A stretch of 8,238 nucleotides of DNA from the NCBI GenBank assembly GCA_027025255.1, contig JALVRC010000187.1:1-8238 (forward strand), given 5' to 3'. Below are positions 1-6,972 of this stretch, one piece after another. The notes beneath the pieces were generated by a model. The model worked only from the letters and a program-made list of their open reading frames with translations, did not search any database and was not told where the DNA came from. A program made the translations under genes and the position numbers. The stretch is from Caldifarciminota bacterium (GTDB lineage: Bacteria; Hydrothermota; Tepidihabitantia; B3-TA06; JALVRC01). Positions within the stretch are counted from its first letter, which is position 1; every line of letters starts with the position of its first letter.

Positions 1-1
1 A

Positions 2-2287
2 ACAAATAATTATACTCTTTTAAAAAGTAAGAGCTTCACAACCCATGCAGCTATTATTGGTATGACAGGTAGTGGTAAAACAGGACTTGGAATAACGATT
101 CTTGAAGAAGCTGCAATTGATAATATTCCTTCCATTGTTATTGACCCCAAAGGAGACATGACAAATCTTGCCCTCAGGTTTGAGCATCTATCTTATGAAG
201 AATTTCTTCCATGGGTTAAGGAACAAGCCTTAAGAGACAATAAGAATCCTGTTGAACTTGCTAAAGATATTTCAAAAACATGGACAGATGGACTAAATAA
301 ATGGGATGAATCACCTGAAAGAATAAAACAATTAAAAAATGTTGATGTTACGATATATACCCCCGGAGCTGACCACGGCATTCCTGTCTCAATACTTACA
401 AATCTTAAAAGTCCTCCTCAGCATATAATAAACAATGCTCAAGATTTTGCTCTATACCTTTCTTCAACAGTAAACGCTCTACTCTCTCTTATCTCACTTG
501 ATGTTTCTCCTACCTCAAAAGAATTTACCCTTTTAAGTGCTATTCTATCCCATTTATGGATGCAACCTAAAAATGTAACTATTGAAGAATTAGTAGGCTA
601 TATTGTAAACCCCCCCTTTAAAAAGATTGGGGTTTTGACCCTTTCATCATTCTTCAAACGAAAGGACAGACTTAAACTCGCCATGCTATTTAACAATATG
701 CTTGTAAGTCCATCCTTTTCTGCATGGATGGAAGGGGTTGAACTTGATTTTGACAAACTTCTATATAAAAACGGAAAAGCAAGAACTGCGGTATTTACAA
801 TTGCTCATCTTAGTGATAATGAACGCATGTTTTTTGTAACAATACTACTCAACAGATTTATCTCATGGATGCGAAGACAACCTGGTTCAAGCGGCTTAAG
901 AATGCTTATGTACATGGATGAGATTTTTAATTTCTTCCCTCCTGTTAAAAATCCGCCTTCCAAAGAACCAATGTTGCTTTTGTTAAAACAAGCGAGAGCT
1001 TACGGAATAGGACTTATATTAGCTACCCAGAACCCTGTTGATCTCGATTATAAAGGTCTTTCTAACATAGGAACCTGGTTTATTGGCCGACTCCAGACTA
1101 AACAGGATGTTTCCCATGTTATTGACGGACTTGAAGAAAAATTTGAACATGGTTTAGATAAAAAGGACATAAGAAAACTACTTGCTTCCCTTAAAAAAAG
1201 GGTTTTCCTTCTAAAAAGTGTACATATTGAAAGGTTAAATCTTTTTCATACCAGATGGGCACTCTCATATCTAAAAGGACCTCTAACAAATAAAGAAATA
1301 TCCCTTCTAATGAAAGATAAAAAAGAATTAATTACGTCTCTACAACCCACAAAAGAAAGCCTTGAGAAAGAATCACTTGATAATCTCGAGAATAGTAAAC
1401 AAACATTTAAAGAGATAGACCCTGTTCCTCCTACCATACCTCAATATTATTCTCCTCCTATTGGAGAAATACTCTATAAACCTTTCCTCTATGCCCATGC
1501 AACAGTAAGATTCTTCAACCAAACAAGGGGTATTGATATTGCCAGAGAACGCTCATTTGAACTACCAATAACAGAAAATACATCCATTCCTGACTGGGAC
1601 AAATCTATAGAGAGTGAAGACAAGCTTAATACCTATATGAAAAATGCACCTACCAATGCCCGTTTTGCTACACTACCTGAGTTTATAAAGGATAAAAAAG
1701 CCAAGAAAGCTATAACACGAACATTTAAAGAATTTCTTTATGCAAATGAGAGAATAAAACTCTATAAATGTCAAAAGTTAAAACTTACATCTGAACCAGA
1801 GGAATCTATTGAAAACTTTACTATTCGTGTACAGGAAATTTTAAGAGAGAAAAAAAGTGCAGAAAGAGAGAAACTAATTGAAAGTTTTGAAAAGAAGGAA
1901 AAAATACTTGAAACGCGGTATTTTAAAGCTAAAGAAAAGCTTGTTAAAGAAAAAGAAGATGTAAAGAACAAAGCTGGAGATTCTTTTATTCATGCAGGAG
2001 TAGCAGCGTTAAGTCTTTTATTCGGCAGGAAACCAATAGCCAGAACTGGAATGATACTTTCAAGTTCAAAACGCATACTAAAAGAAAAAAGCGATGTTAA
2101 AAGAGCAAAAGAATATGTAGAACTCCTTGAAAAAGATATTGAAGAACTCAAAAAAACACTTGAAGAAAAGGTAAACGCACTGAACAAAAAATACACCTTA
2201 GAAAATTATCCAATTAAAGAAATTCCTATTAAACCCAAGAAAACAGACATTTCTGTAAAAGAAATAGCTATACTTTGGAAAGGATAA
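2..2287 (+). CDS. HerA/FtsK-superfamily (DUF87-type) ATP-binding protein, 5' partial
   Basis: The frame is open from the first complete codon (position 2), so the gene starts upstream of the window. The ATG at 62 cannot be the start because it lies inside the P-loop GMTGSGKT (visible residues 20-27), which is preceded by THAAIIG as expected for this family. Further family marks are IDPKGD shortly after Walker A, Walker B LMYMDE (Asp306/Glu307), the sensor-like ATQNP (341-345) and a conserved WFIGRLQT stretch. These place it among hexameric HerA/FtsK/VirB4-like motor ATPases, in a long conserved subgroup whose function I do not know. After about residue 600 comes a charged coiled coil, a Gly/Ala-rich hydrophobic segment (about 660-692, including AGVAALSLLFGRKP) and a second coiled coil (to about 737), so the C-terminus likely folds as a hairpin. 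The stop lies 5 bp from the convergent permease gene. The family call is firm; the substrate (DNA or protein) is unknown. Confidence 0.9.
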   Translation, partial: TNNYTLLKSKSFTTHAAIIGMTGSGKTGLGITILEEAAIDNIPSIVIDPKGDMTNLALRFEHLSYEEFLPWVKEQALRDNKNPVELAKDISKTWTDGLNKWDESPERIKQLKNVDVTIYTPGADHGIPVSILTNLKSPPQHIINNAQDFALYLSSTVNALLSLISLDVSPTSKEFTLLSAILSHLWMQPKNVTIEELVGYIVNPPFKKIGVLTLSSFFKRKDRLKLAMLFNNMLVSPSFSAWMEGVELDFDKLLYKNGKARTAVFTIAHLSDNERMFFVTILLNRFISWMRRQPGSSGLRMLMYMDEIFNFFPPVKNPPSKEPMLLLLKQARAYGIGLILATQNPVDLDYKGLSNIGTWFIGRLQTKQDVSHVIDGLEEKFEHGLDKKDIRKLLASLKKRVFLLKSVHIERLNLFHTRWALSYLKGPLTNKEISLLMKDKKELITSLQPTKESLEKESLDNLENSKQTFKEIDPVPPTIPQYYSPPIGEILYKPFLYAHATVRFFNQTRGIDIARERSFELPITENTSIPDWDKSIESEDKLNTYMKNAPTNARFATLPEFIKDKKAKKAITRTFKEFLYANERIKLYKCQKLKLTSEPEESIENFTIRVQEILREKKSAEREKLIESFEKKEKILETRYFKAKEKLVKEKEDVKNKAGDSFIHAGVAALSLLFGRKPIARTGMILSSSKRILKEKSDVKRAKEYVELLEKDIEELKKTLEEKVNALNKKYTLENYPIKEIPIKPKKTDISVKEIAILWKG

Positions 2288-2292
2288 TTGTA

Positions 2293-3429
2293 TTAGCTTC
2301 TTAACACCGCTTTTTCACTTTTAAAAGAGCGTAATGCTCTTTTAAAAAAGATATAGATGAAGGCTACATATACCAGAATAACCACTAAAAGATTGTGAGA
2401 ATCGAACCTGCCTATCAACAATTCTTTAATCTCAACAATACTATTTAGTACCGGAACAAAATACACCCATGAATCCAGATCCTTTGAAAACATTTGCATA
2501 AAAATAATAGGTAAAATTAGTAAAAAAGATATGGGCATCATATACATCTGGGCTTCTCTTATGCTTTTTGCAAATATGGAAAGTGTCGTCAAGAGCATAT
2601 CAAAAGAAAGCATTGTCAAAATAATAATGAGAACAATTATATGTACATATTTAAAGGAAACACTATTCAAATACAAAAGACTTTTGCTTGCTTGAGGCAG
2701 AAAAAATTTAAAAGCGACCGAAAAAGCAAGGAACATTAAGAAAGAAGAGACAAAACCAAAGATAAAGGTTGTTATTATCTTACCTATCAATATACTTTCC
2801 CTTGATACTGGCAAAGCTATTAGATACTCAAGTGTTTTTCTCTCCTTCTCGCCGGCAGTTGCCTCTATTATTACAGCAGAACTCCCTATAACAGACCACA
2901 TTATAAGAAAAGCAATTAACATTATATAAAAGCTTGATATATTTTTCTTCTTTAAAGGAATTTTCTTAATATTTACAGAGTTAATCCAGTCAGAAGAAAG
3001 CCCGACCTTTTTAAGCATTCCCTCAAGAATTTCCTTGTTAAAAGTTTCTACGTCTTTAGAAAAACGCTCCATTGCGAGTTGTGAACCAATATCTTCAGGA
3101 TCGTAGAAAACATTGTAAAAGCTATCCTTTGATAAAATGATATCAACATTGCCGCTCTTTATAAATTCTACATTAACACTATCAACTGAAGAAAAGGCAT
3201 AATTCTTGTTTTCAAATGTCTTAAGAGCACTATCAGGTTCCATTTTAAAAAGACCTACAATAATCTTTTTTTCTTTTACATTGTTTATCTTTTCATTTGT
3301 AAACGAGAGTGGCAGCAATAAAAATAAGGGATAAATAAAAACTGGGAGAATAATTGACATGTATAAAATTCTCTTATCCCTTATGCTATTTAAAAACTCC
3401 TTTTTTATTATACTTATTATTCCTTTCAT
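2293..3429 (-). CDS. natB: ABC-2 type transporter permease, NatB-like
   Basis: This is the membrane subunit of an ABC exporter, 378 aa, about the usual length for NatB-type permeases. The N-terminus has the family pattern IIKKEFLNSIRDKR followed by TM1 (about 21-43). A large extracytoplasmic domain (about 44-165) follows, then TM2 (about 167-188) and the hallmark cytoplasmic loop AGEKERKTLEYLIALPVSR (from about residue 192). Further hydrophobic segments lie near 214-236, 255-280, 297-315 and 350-366. The ATG overlaps the stop of the ATPase gene (ATGA), and a GAGG Shine-Dalgarno sits at 3438-3441, 8 bases before the start, so the two subunits are translationally coupled. NatB is known from Bacillus as part of a sodium exporter, but this fold is shared by exporters of other substrates, so Na+ transport is only an inference. 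The last codons contain a perfect palindrome (2319-2347). Confidence 0.87.
   Translation of the reverse strand: MKGIISIIKKEFLNSIRDKRILYMSIILPVFIYPLFLLLPLSFTNEKINNVKEKKIIVGLFKMEPDSALKTFENKNYAFSSVDSVNVEFIKSGNVDIILSKDSFYNVFYDPEDIGSQLAMERFSKDVETFNKEILEGMLKKVGLSSDWINSVNIKKIPLKKKNISSFYIMLIAFLIMWSVIGSSAVIIEATAGEKERKTLEYLIALPVSRESILIGKIITTFIFGFVSSFLMFLAFSVAFKFFLPQASKSLLYLNSVSFKYVHIIVLIIILTMLSFDMLLTTLSIFAKSIREAQMYMMPISFLLILPIIFMQMFSKDLDSWVYFVPVLNSIVEIKELLIGRFDSHNLLVVILVYVAFIYIFFKRALRSFKSEKAVLRS
2319..2347. terminator. Perfect 12-bp palindrome, candidate terminator for the upstream ATPase gene
   Basis: TTTTAAAAGAGC (2319-2330) and its exact reverse complement (2336-2347) flank a GTAAT loop. On the plus strand the inner stem GAGC/GCTC runs into TTTT, the shape of a weak intrinsic terminator, 31 bases past the stop of the HerA-like ATPase gene. 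The element lies inside the 3' coding end of the convergent permease gene, where it encodes KRALRSFK. Only four G-C pairs and a short T run make termination uncertain. Confidence 0.45.
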
Positions 3430-4130
3430 ACAACCAACCTCATAAATGCTGTTTCTATATCATTATCAATACTTCTAAATTCATTTATACTACCTTTAAA
3501 TCTTATCTCTCCATGGGCAATAACAATAACTTCCTGGGCAAGCTCTTCTACTTCTTCTAAAATATGCGTTGAATACATTATTGCTTTTCCATTGTTTTTT
3601 TCTTTTTTTAAAACTTCCCTAATAATATGTTTCGTAGGTATATCAATACCGGAGAGTGGTTCATCAAGAATAAGATACCGGCAAGAAGGAAGCAGTGCCC
3701 TTGCAAGTATAAGTTTTTGCTTCATACCCTTAGAATAGAGTTTTACAGGCTTCTTACCGTAATCAATCTCTAATTCGTTAAAAAGCTTTTTAATCCTCTC
3801 TTCTGCCATACTTTTCTCAAGCTGCCATATTTGGGCAACAAAATACATATTTTCATACCCGTTCAACCGCTCATACAAAGATGCGTTCTCCAGAACGAAA
3901 GAAATATTCTTTCTCATATTTACCTGTTCCGGAATGTAAGGAGTAGTGTCCATATAGAACTTTCCGGTATCCGGTCTAATAATACCTAACAACGCTCTTA
4001 TTGTTGTTGTTTTCCCTGCGCCATTTGGTCCTAAAAATGCTGTTATTCGTCCATCCTTCATAGAAAACGAAACATTTTTTAAAACATTTGCATTACCAAA
4101 TGCCTTTGACAAACCTTCTATTCGCAGCAT
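3426..4130 (-). CDS. natA: ABC transporter ATP-binding protein, NatA-like
   Basis: This is the ATPase subunit that powers the adjacent NatB-like permease from the cytoplasmic face. At 234 aa it is a single complete nucleotide-binding domain. Visible motifs are Walker A GPNGAGKTT (34-42), signature SKGMKQ (133-138), Walker B RYLILDEP (151-158, catalytic Glu157), D-loop SGID (160-163) and switch His189 in STHILEE. The Q-loop position reads VLENASLYERL, with Glu81 where classical importers have Gln; this is common in the CcmA/NatA class. The start is fixed: an in-frame TAA lies three codons upstream (4137-4139, within the -10 box) and no other start codon intervenes. No Shine-Dalgarno precedes the ATG, and a consensus-like promoter ends 5 bases before it, suggesting a leaderless mRNA. 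The family is certain; the transported substrate is not. Confidence 0.92.
   Translation of the reverse strand: MLRIEGLSKAFGNANVLKNVSFSMKDGRITAFLGPNGAGKTTTIRALLGIIRPDTGKFYMDTTPYIPEQVNMRKNISFVLENASLYERLNGYENMYFVAQIWQLEKSMAEERIKKLFNELEIDYGKKPVKLYSKGMKQKLILARALLPSCRYLILDEPLSGIDIPTKHIIREVLKKEKNNGKAIMYSTHILEEVEELAQEVIVIAHGEIRFKGSINEFRSIDNDIETAFMRLVV
3438..3441 (-). promoter_or_regulatory. Shine-Dalgarno of natB inside the natA coding end
   Basis: On the minus strand GAGG sits 8 bases before the natB ATG, inside the last codons of natA. It allows direct initiation on natB in addition to coupling through the ATGA overlap. Confidence 0.5.
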
Positions 4131-4135
4131 GCGTG

Positions 4136-4163
4136 ATTATATAAATATTTTATGAAAAGTCAA
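4136..4163 (-). promoter_or_regulatory. Promoter of the natA-natB operon, positioned for a leaderless transcript
   Basis: On the minus strand, -35 TTGACT (4158-4163) and a perfect -10 TATAAT (4136-4141) are separated by 16 bases. The -10 box ends 5 bases before the natA ATG (4128-4130), so the usual start site 6-7 bases downstream falls at or next to the A of the ATG. No Shine-Dalgarno lies between. Confidence 0.7.
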
Positions 4164-4205
4164 GGGAAAAAGACAGTATTTCATAGCCTTTTTAACCCAA
4201 TTATG

Positions 4206-5414
4206 TTATTTTATAATGAGAATTACACCGCTCATTGGCGAAAGGGGCATCTTACCTATGACCTTTTGATATGAAAGATAACCTTCCCATGAACCGTCTT
4301 CTTTTACCAGACCACCTTTATTAGGGATTACCTGATTGTATTCTTTGCTAAGGGAGTATGCAATGGATTTTTCATCATCAGGATTCACAAGCACAAGGCC
4401 TTTCTCAAACATTCTTTTGTATAATCCCTCTTCTTGTGTATAATTATCAAGAGGCTTCCCAAGATCAACCATGTATTCAGGATAGTAGAGAATTGCATCT
4501 GTTCCAAGTGTTAAATCAGACATATACAACACTACATTCTTGTTACTTACCAAAAGATAACTTGAAAGAATAAACATCCGTGTATCTATCTCTTCTGTAA
4601 GATGCTCCTTTTTAGAGACAATGCAGATAAATTTATTTTCCCTGTTCCTTTGAGCCAGCTCTATTACCTCCTGCCATTTTTTCTTACCATAATACTCACC
4701 TGTTGAAACATTAAAAGCGAATGTCTCCCACATACCTCCGTCTGTATATGATAAGCTCTGTTCTGCTCCATTATCAGAATGCAAACCATTAAACACAACT
4801 GTTTTATCCAAAAAGTATGATTTTATAAACTTCAGTGCTTTATACCTATCATCTCTCCATTTACTATCCATTGAATCAGGATACTCATCCGTTGGCATAA
4901 TACCATATACAACGCCTGAGGATAATTTATGACTTGCCTCGTCAATAAACAACCCGTCGTAATCATACTTATATACCTGTTCAGAGGCATTAAAAGCATA
5001 GTAATTTATCCAATGATTTAATGCATCCCCACTAATTGAATCTACAAGGTCACCTCCATTCATAAGATATGAGCTATATACGGTTATAATCCTCTTCCCA
5101 TTATTATGACAGAACATATTTTCATGTTTATCAATGTAAGCCCAATCAAACTGTGAGAAATTTTCCCATGTACTCTGAATAGAACGGTATAAGAACAATT
5201 TGGGCTTTGTTATCTTTTTCCTTACATCTTGAGAAAGTAAAGAAGTCATTACATAATCAAAATGATTGTTTATAAAGTTTATCTGAGCATCTGTGGCAGA
5301 AGCAGTCCTGATACCAGTAAATACAACTTTAACATCCGGGGGATTAGGCACAATCTGTTCATTGTTTGTACATGTTAATAAAAACAACAGAAGAAAAATC
5401 TTTATATGTCTCAT
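4206..5414 (-). CDS. Predicted lipoprotein with putative glycoside hydrolase-like TIM-barrel domain (GHL15-like)
   Basis: The 402-aa product begins with a short signal: MRHIKI, a hydrophobic run FLLLFLL, then Thr14-Cys15. This fits a lipoprotein signal in which Cys15 is lipidated, although Thr at -1 is less usual than Ala, Gly or Ser. The mature part resembles the putative glycoside hydrolases of the GHL15/GH114-like TIM-barrel type. A strand carries YDGLFIDEAS (152-161, acidic Asp153, Asp158, Glu159), after a helix with Trp135. Later come VVFNGL (Asn209) and GGMWETFAF (Glu230), then FICIVSK and a segment resembling a late barrel strand (NVVLYMSDL). Asp158 or Glu159 with Glu230 are plausible catalytic acids by inference. 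It would act on an extracytoplasmic polysaccharide, substrate unknown. The start is supported by AAGGAGA 7 bases upstream and by its own promoter. It lies upstream of natA on the same strand, but natA has its own promoter. Confidence 0.68.
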   Translation of the reverse strand: MRHIKIFLLLFLLTCTNNEQIVPNPPDVKVVFTGIRTASATDAQINFINNHFDYVMTSLLSQDVRKKITKPKLFLYRSIQSTWENFSQFDWAYIDKHENMFCHNNGKRIITVYSSYLMNGGDLVDSISGDALNHWINYYAFNASEQVYKYDYDGLFIDEASHKLSSGVVYGIMPTDEYPDSMDSKWRDDRYKALKFIKSYFLDKTVVFNGLHSDNGAEQSLSYTDGGMWETFAFNVSTGEYYGKKKWQEVIELAQRNRENKFICIVSKKEHLTEEIDTRMFILSSYLLVSNKNVVLYMSDLTLGTDAILYYPEYMVDLGKPLDNYTQEEGLYKRMFEKGLVLVNPDDEKSIAYSLSKEYNQVIPNKGGLVKEDGSWEGYLSYQKVIGKMPLSPMSGVILIIK

Positions 5415-5421
5415 TTTTATC

Positions 5422-5428
5422 TCTCCTT
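5422..5428 (-). promoter_or_regulatory. Shine-Dalgarno of the lipoprotein gene
   Basis: On the minus strand AAGGAGA precedes the ATG (5412-5414) by 7 bases, a normal spacing, and supports the start that gives the lipoprotein signal peptide. Confidence 0.7.
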
Positions 5429-5448
5429 TAATATAGAATTTCTAAATA

Positions 5449-5476
5449 ACTATATATAAAACCTGTATAAAGTCAA
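5449..5476 (-). promoter_or_regulatory. Promoter of the lipoprotein gene
   Basis: On the minus strand, -35 TTGACT (5471-5476) and -10 TATAGT (5449-5454) are separated by 16 bases. The predicted start near 5442 gives a leader of about 28 bases carrying the AAGGAGA ribosome site. A 7-bp inverted repeat overlaps the -35 and the spacer. Confidence 0.65.
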
Positions 5477-5482
5477 GGTTTT
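5458..5482. repeat. Inverted repeat AAAACCT-N11-AGGTTTT at the lipoprotein promoter
   Basis: The two 7-base arms (5458-5464 and 5476-5482) are exact reverse complements centred on the -35/spacer region of the minus-strand promoter. A third GGTTTTA copy lies at 5517-5523. It could be an operator for a dimeric regulator, but short AT-rich arms can arise by chance. Confidence 0.35.
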
Positions 5483-5528
5483 AATTGTTATTTTGTTTCA
5501 TTGTTTTTTAAAAGGTGGTTTTATTTGC

Positions 5529-5556
5529 TTGACATAGGCTTAAATATGCATATAAT
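5529..5556 (+). promoter_or_regulatory. Consensus sigma70-type promoter for the cupin-nuclease-ATPase operon
   Basis: A perfect -35 TTGACA (5529-5534) and a perfect -10 TATAAT (5551-5556) are separated by 16 bases. Transcription should start near 5563, only about 12 bases before the cupin ATG. The exact match predicts strong, largely constitutive transcription of the operon. Confidence 0.82.
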
Positions 5557-5563
5557 TTTTAAA

Positions 5564-5570
5564 AAGGAGG
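5564..5570 (+). promoter_or_regulatory. Shine-Dalgarno of the cupin gene
   Basis: A full AAGGAGG lies 4 bases before the ATG at 5575, which is closer than usual. Because transcription should begin near 5563, the leader would consist of almost nothing but this site. Confidence 0.75.
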
Positions 5571-5574
5571 TTAT

Positions 5575-5931
5575 ATGTTAATAGGACACTATAGTGAAAT
5601 AGGGGCAGAAACATTTGAAACACTGCCAGGCGTAAGACTTAGATGGCTAATAGATGAAAGAGAAGGCAAGCTTAACTTTCTTTTAAGACGTTTTGAGCTT
5701 GATAAAAACGCTAAAACTCCACACCATAAGCATCCCTGGGAACATGAGATATATGTTATTTCTGGGACAATTGAACTAACTCTTGATGAGGAGAAAATTA
5801 TCCTTAAAAAAGACTCTTTTGCTTATATACCGGAAAATCACATGCACCAGTTTAAAAATATTGGAGAAGAAGAGGCTGTTTTCCTCTGTATTATTCCGAG
5901 AAAAGGAGCAATGGATAGAAAATATTCCTAA
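5575..5931 (+). CDS. Small single-domain cupin protein
   Basis: This 118-aa product is one complete cupin beta-barrel. Cupin motif 1 is PHHKHPWEHEIYVISG (49-64), with His51, His53 and Glu58 as likely metal ligands. Motif 2 is DSFAYIPENHMHQFKNIG (80-97), with His91 as the fourth ligand. The motifs are 15 residues apart, typical of small microbial cupins. Such proteins bind Fe, Mn, Zn or Ni and may be enzymes or ligand-binding sensors; nothing here identifies the substrate. The start is set by AAGGAGG only 4 bases upstream of the ATG. It is the first gene of an operon with the Mre11-like nuclease, which starts 3 bases after its stop. No DNA-binding domain is present, so a regulatory role would have to be indirect. 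Confidence 0.9.
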   Translation: MLIGHYSEIGAETFETLPGVRLRWLIDEREGKLNFLLRRFELDKNAKTPHHKHPWEHEIYVISGTIELTLDEEKIILKKDSFAYIPENHMHQFKNIGEEEAVFLCIIPRKGAMDRKYS

Positions 5932-5934
5932 CGC

Positions 5935-6972
5935 ATGAACATATTACATACTGCAGATTTACACCTTAAAAGCATTAATGATGAACGGTGGTATGCATTA
6001 AAAACACTTCTATCTCTTGCAAAAGAGAAAGAAATAGAGCTTTTCATAATTGCAGGAGATTTATTTGATGACTATAATGCAGCTGAAGAGCTGCGTATAC
6101 AAATAAGAGAGCTTTTCTCAAACAATCCATTCAGAATTATAATAAGCCCGGGAAACCATGATAGAGAAATATTTAAGAAGGGTTTATACTTTGGGGATAA
6201 TGTAGTTGTTCTTGAAAGCTTTAAAAAGCAATATACATATAAAGGCATTGATATCTGGTCTTTAGGATATGAAGACCTTGATACAGTTGAGGTATTAGAA
6301 AGGTTAAAATATATTCAAAGCCTTACTGCTCCTGATAGAATAAACCTCCTTGTTTATCACGGAGAACTTCTGGATGCTTTTTTCTCTTATGAGGATTTTG
6401 GTGAAGAAAAAAGACGTTATATGCCTGTAAAACTTAGTTTTTTTGCTGACTTGAACTTTAAATACATTCTTGCCGGACATTTCCATTCACGTTTTAATAT
6501 TAGAGAAATAAATAAAAACTACTTTGTATATCCTGGTTCTCCGGTCTCTATAACAGAAAGGGAAACAGGCCAGAGACATGTAAATATTTTTTCTCTGCCC
6601 GGACCTCCTCAGGCATTTTTAGTAGATACATTCTACTATAAAGTTATGAATATTGAATTGGACCCTTTTGAAACGAAAAGGCAGATTGAGAAGATAAAAG
6701 AAGAAATAGCTCAAACACCTGATTTTGCAAAGATTATATTAAATCTAAAGGGCTATATAAATAGGGCAAATAGCCTTGACGAAAAAAAACTTATAAACCT
6801 ATTTAAAAGCATTCTTAAACCAAATGACAAACTAATACCAGAGTTTAAAGATATTTCTTACATACTGGAAGACGAACTTTTTAAAAGGACTTACACAGGT
6901 ATTAAACAATTAGATAATAAAAAAGAGCTAACGCAAATGCTTATAAAGGCTTTTATAACAGCAAACCTATGA
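5935..6972 (+). CDS. Mre11/SbcD/YhaO-like metallophosphoesterase (DNA repair exonuclease)
   Basis: This is the nuclease subunit of an Mre11-Rad50-like complex, expected to cut DNA ends using two Mn ions. All phosphoesterase motifs are present: Asp8-x-His10 in HTADLHL, GDLFD (41-45), GNHD (73-76), YHGE (His142) and GHFHS (His182, His184), followed by YPGSP (199-203), which is typical of Mre11/SbcD. The start at MNILHTADLHL is exactly where the family begins. The catalytic domain ends near residue 215. A shorter C-terminal part (to 345) is Lys/Glu-rich and probably contains the capping and partner-binding region; the protein is somewhat shorter than typical SbcD. There is no clear Shine-Dalgarno: the nearest AAAGGAG lies some 27 bases upstream inside the cupin gene, so translation probably depends on coupling to the cupin. 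The stop overlaps the next gene by ATGA, fitting a stoichiometric complex with the downstream ATPase. Confidence 0.9.
   Translation: MNILHTADLHLKSINDERWYALKTLLSLAKEKEIELFIIAGDLFDDYNAAEELRIQIRELFSNNPFRIIISPGNHDREIFKKGLYFGDNVVVLESFKKQYTYKGIDIWSLGYEDLDTVEVLERLKYIQSLTAPDRINLLVYHGELLDAFFSYEDFGEEKRRYMPVKLSFFADLNFKYILAGHFHSRFNIREINKNYFVYPGSPVSITERETGQRHVNIFSLPGPPQAFLVDTFYYKVMNIELDPFETKRQIEKIKEEIAQTPDFAKIILNLKGYINRANSLDEKKLINLFKSILKPNDKLIPEFKDISYILEDELFKRTYTGIKQLDNKKELTQMLIKAFITANL

Larger units (their letters stand above)
5415..5574. other. Divergent intergenic control region
   Basis: This 160-base AT-rich gap separates the leftward lipoprotein gene from the rightward cupin operon. It contains one promoter in each direction, both ribosome sites and the inverted repeat described separately. 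Between 5483 and 5528 I see only T-rich sequence and no small gene. Confidence 0.7.

Noticed and set aside
62..64. ATG at 62 as the start of the HerA-like ATPase
   Set aside because: It is inside the Walker A motif and the frame stays open upstream to the window edge, so the gene is truncated by the window.
193..2196. Short open frames antisense to the HerA-like ATPase gene
   Set aside because: They are low-complexity Ser/Phe/Leu-rich translations of a Lys/Glu-rich gene, with no ribosome sites or recognisable domains.
4164..4198. Possible hairpin (GGGAAAAAG pairing with CTTTTTAACCC) between the lipoprotein gene and natA
   Set aside because: The stem needs a 2-base bulge and a 15-base loop, is mostly A-T and lacks a following T run on the minus strand, so it is not a convincing terminator.
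3354..4573. Short plus-strand open frames over natA-natB and the lipoprotein gene
   Set aside because: They lie opposite well-supported genes and show no domain or start signal.
6941..6958. TTATAAA-GGCT-TTTATAA hairpin just before the Rad50-like start
   Set aside because: All stem pairs are A-T and it lies inside coding sequence; such dyads are expected by chance in DNA this AT-rich.
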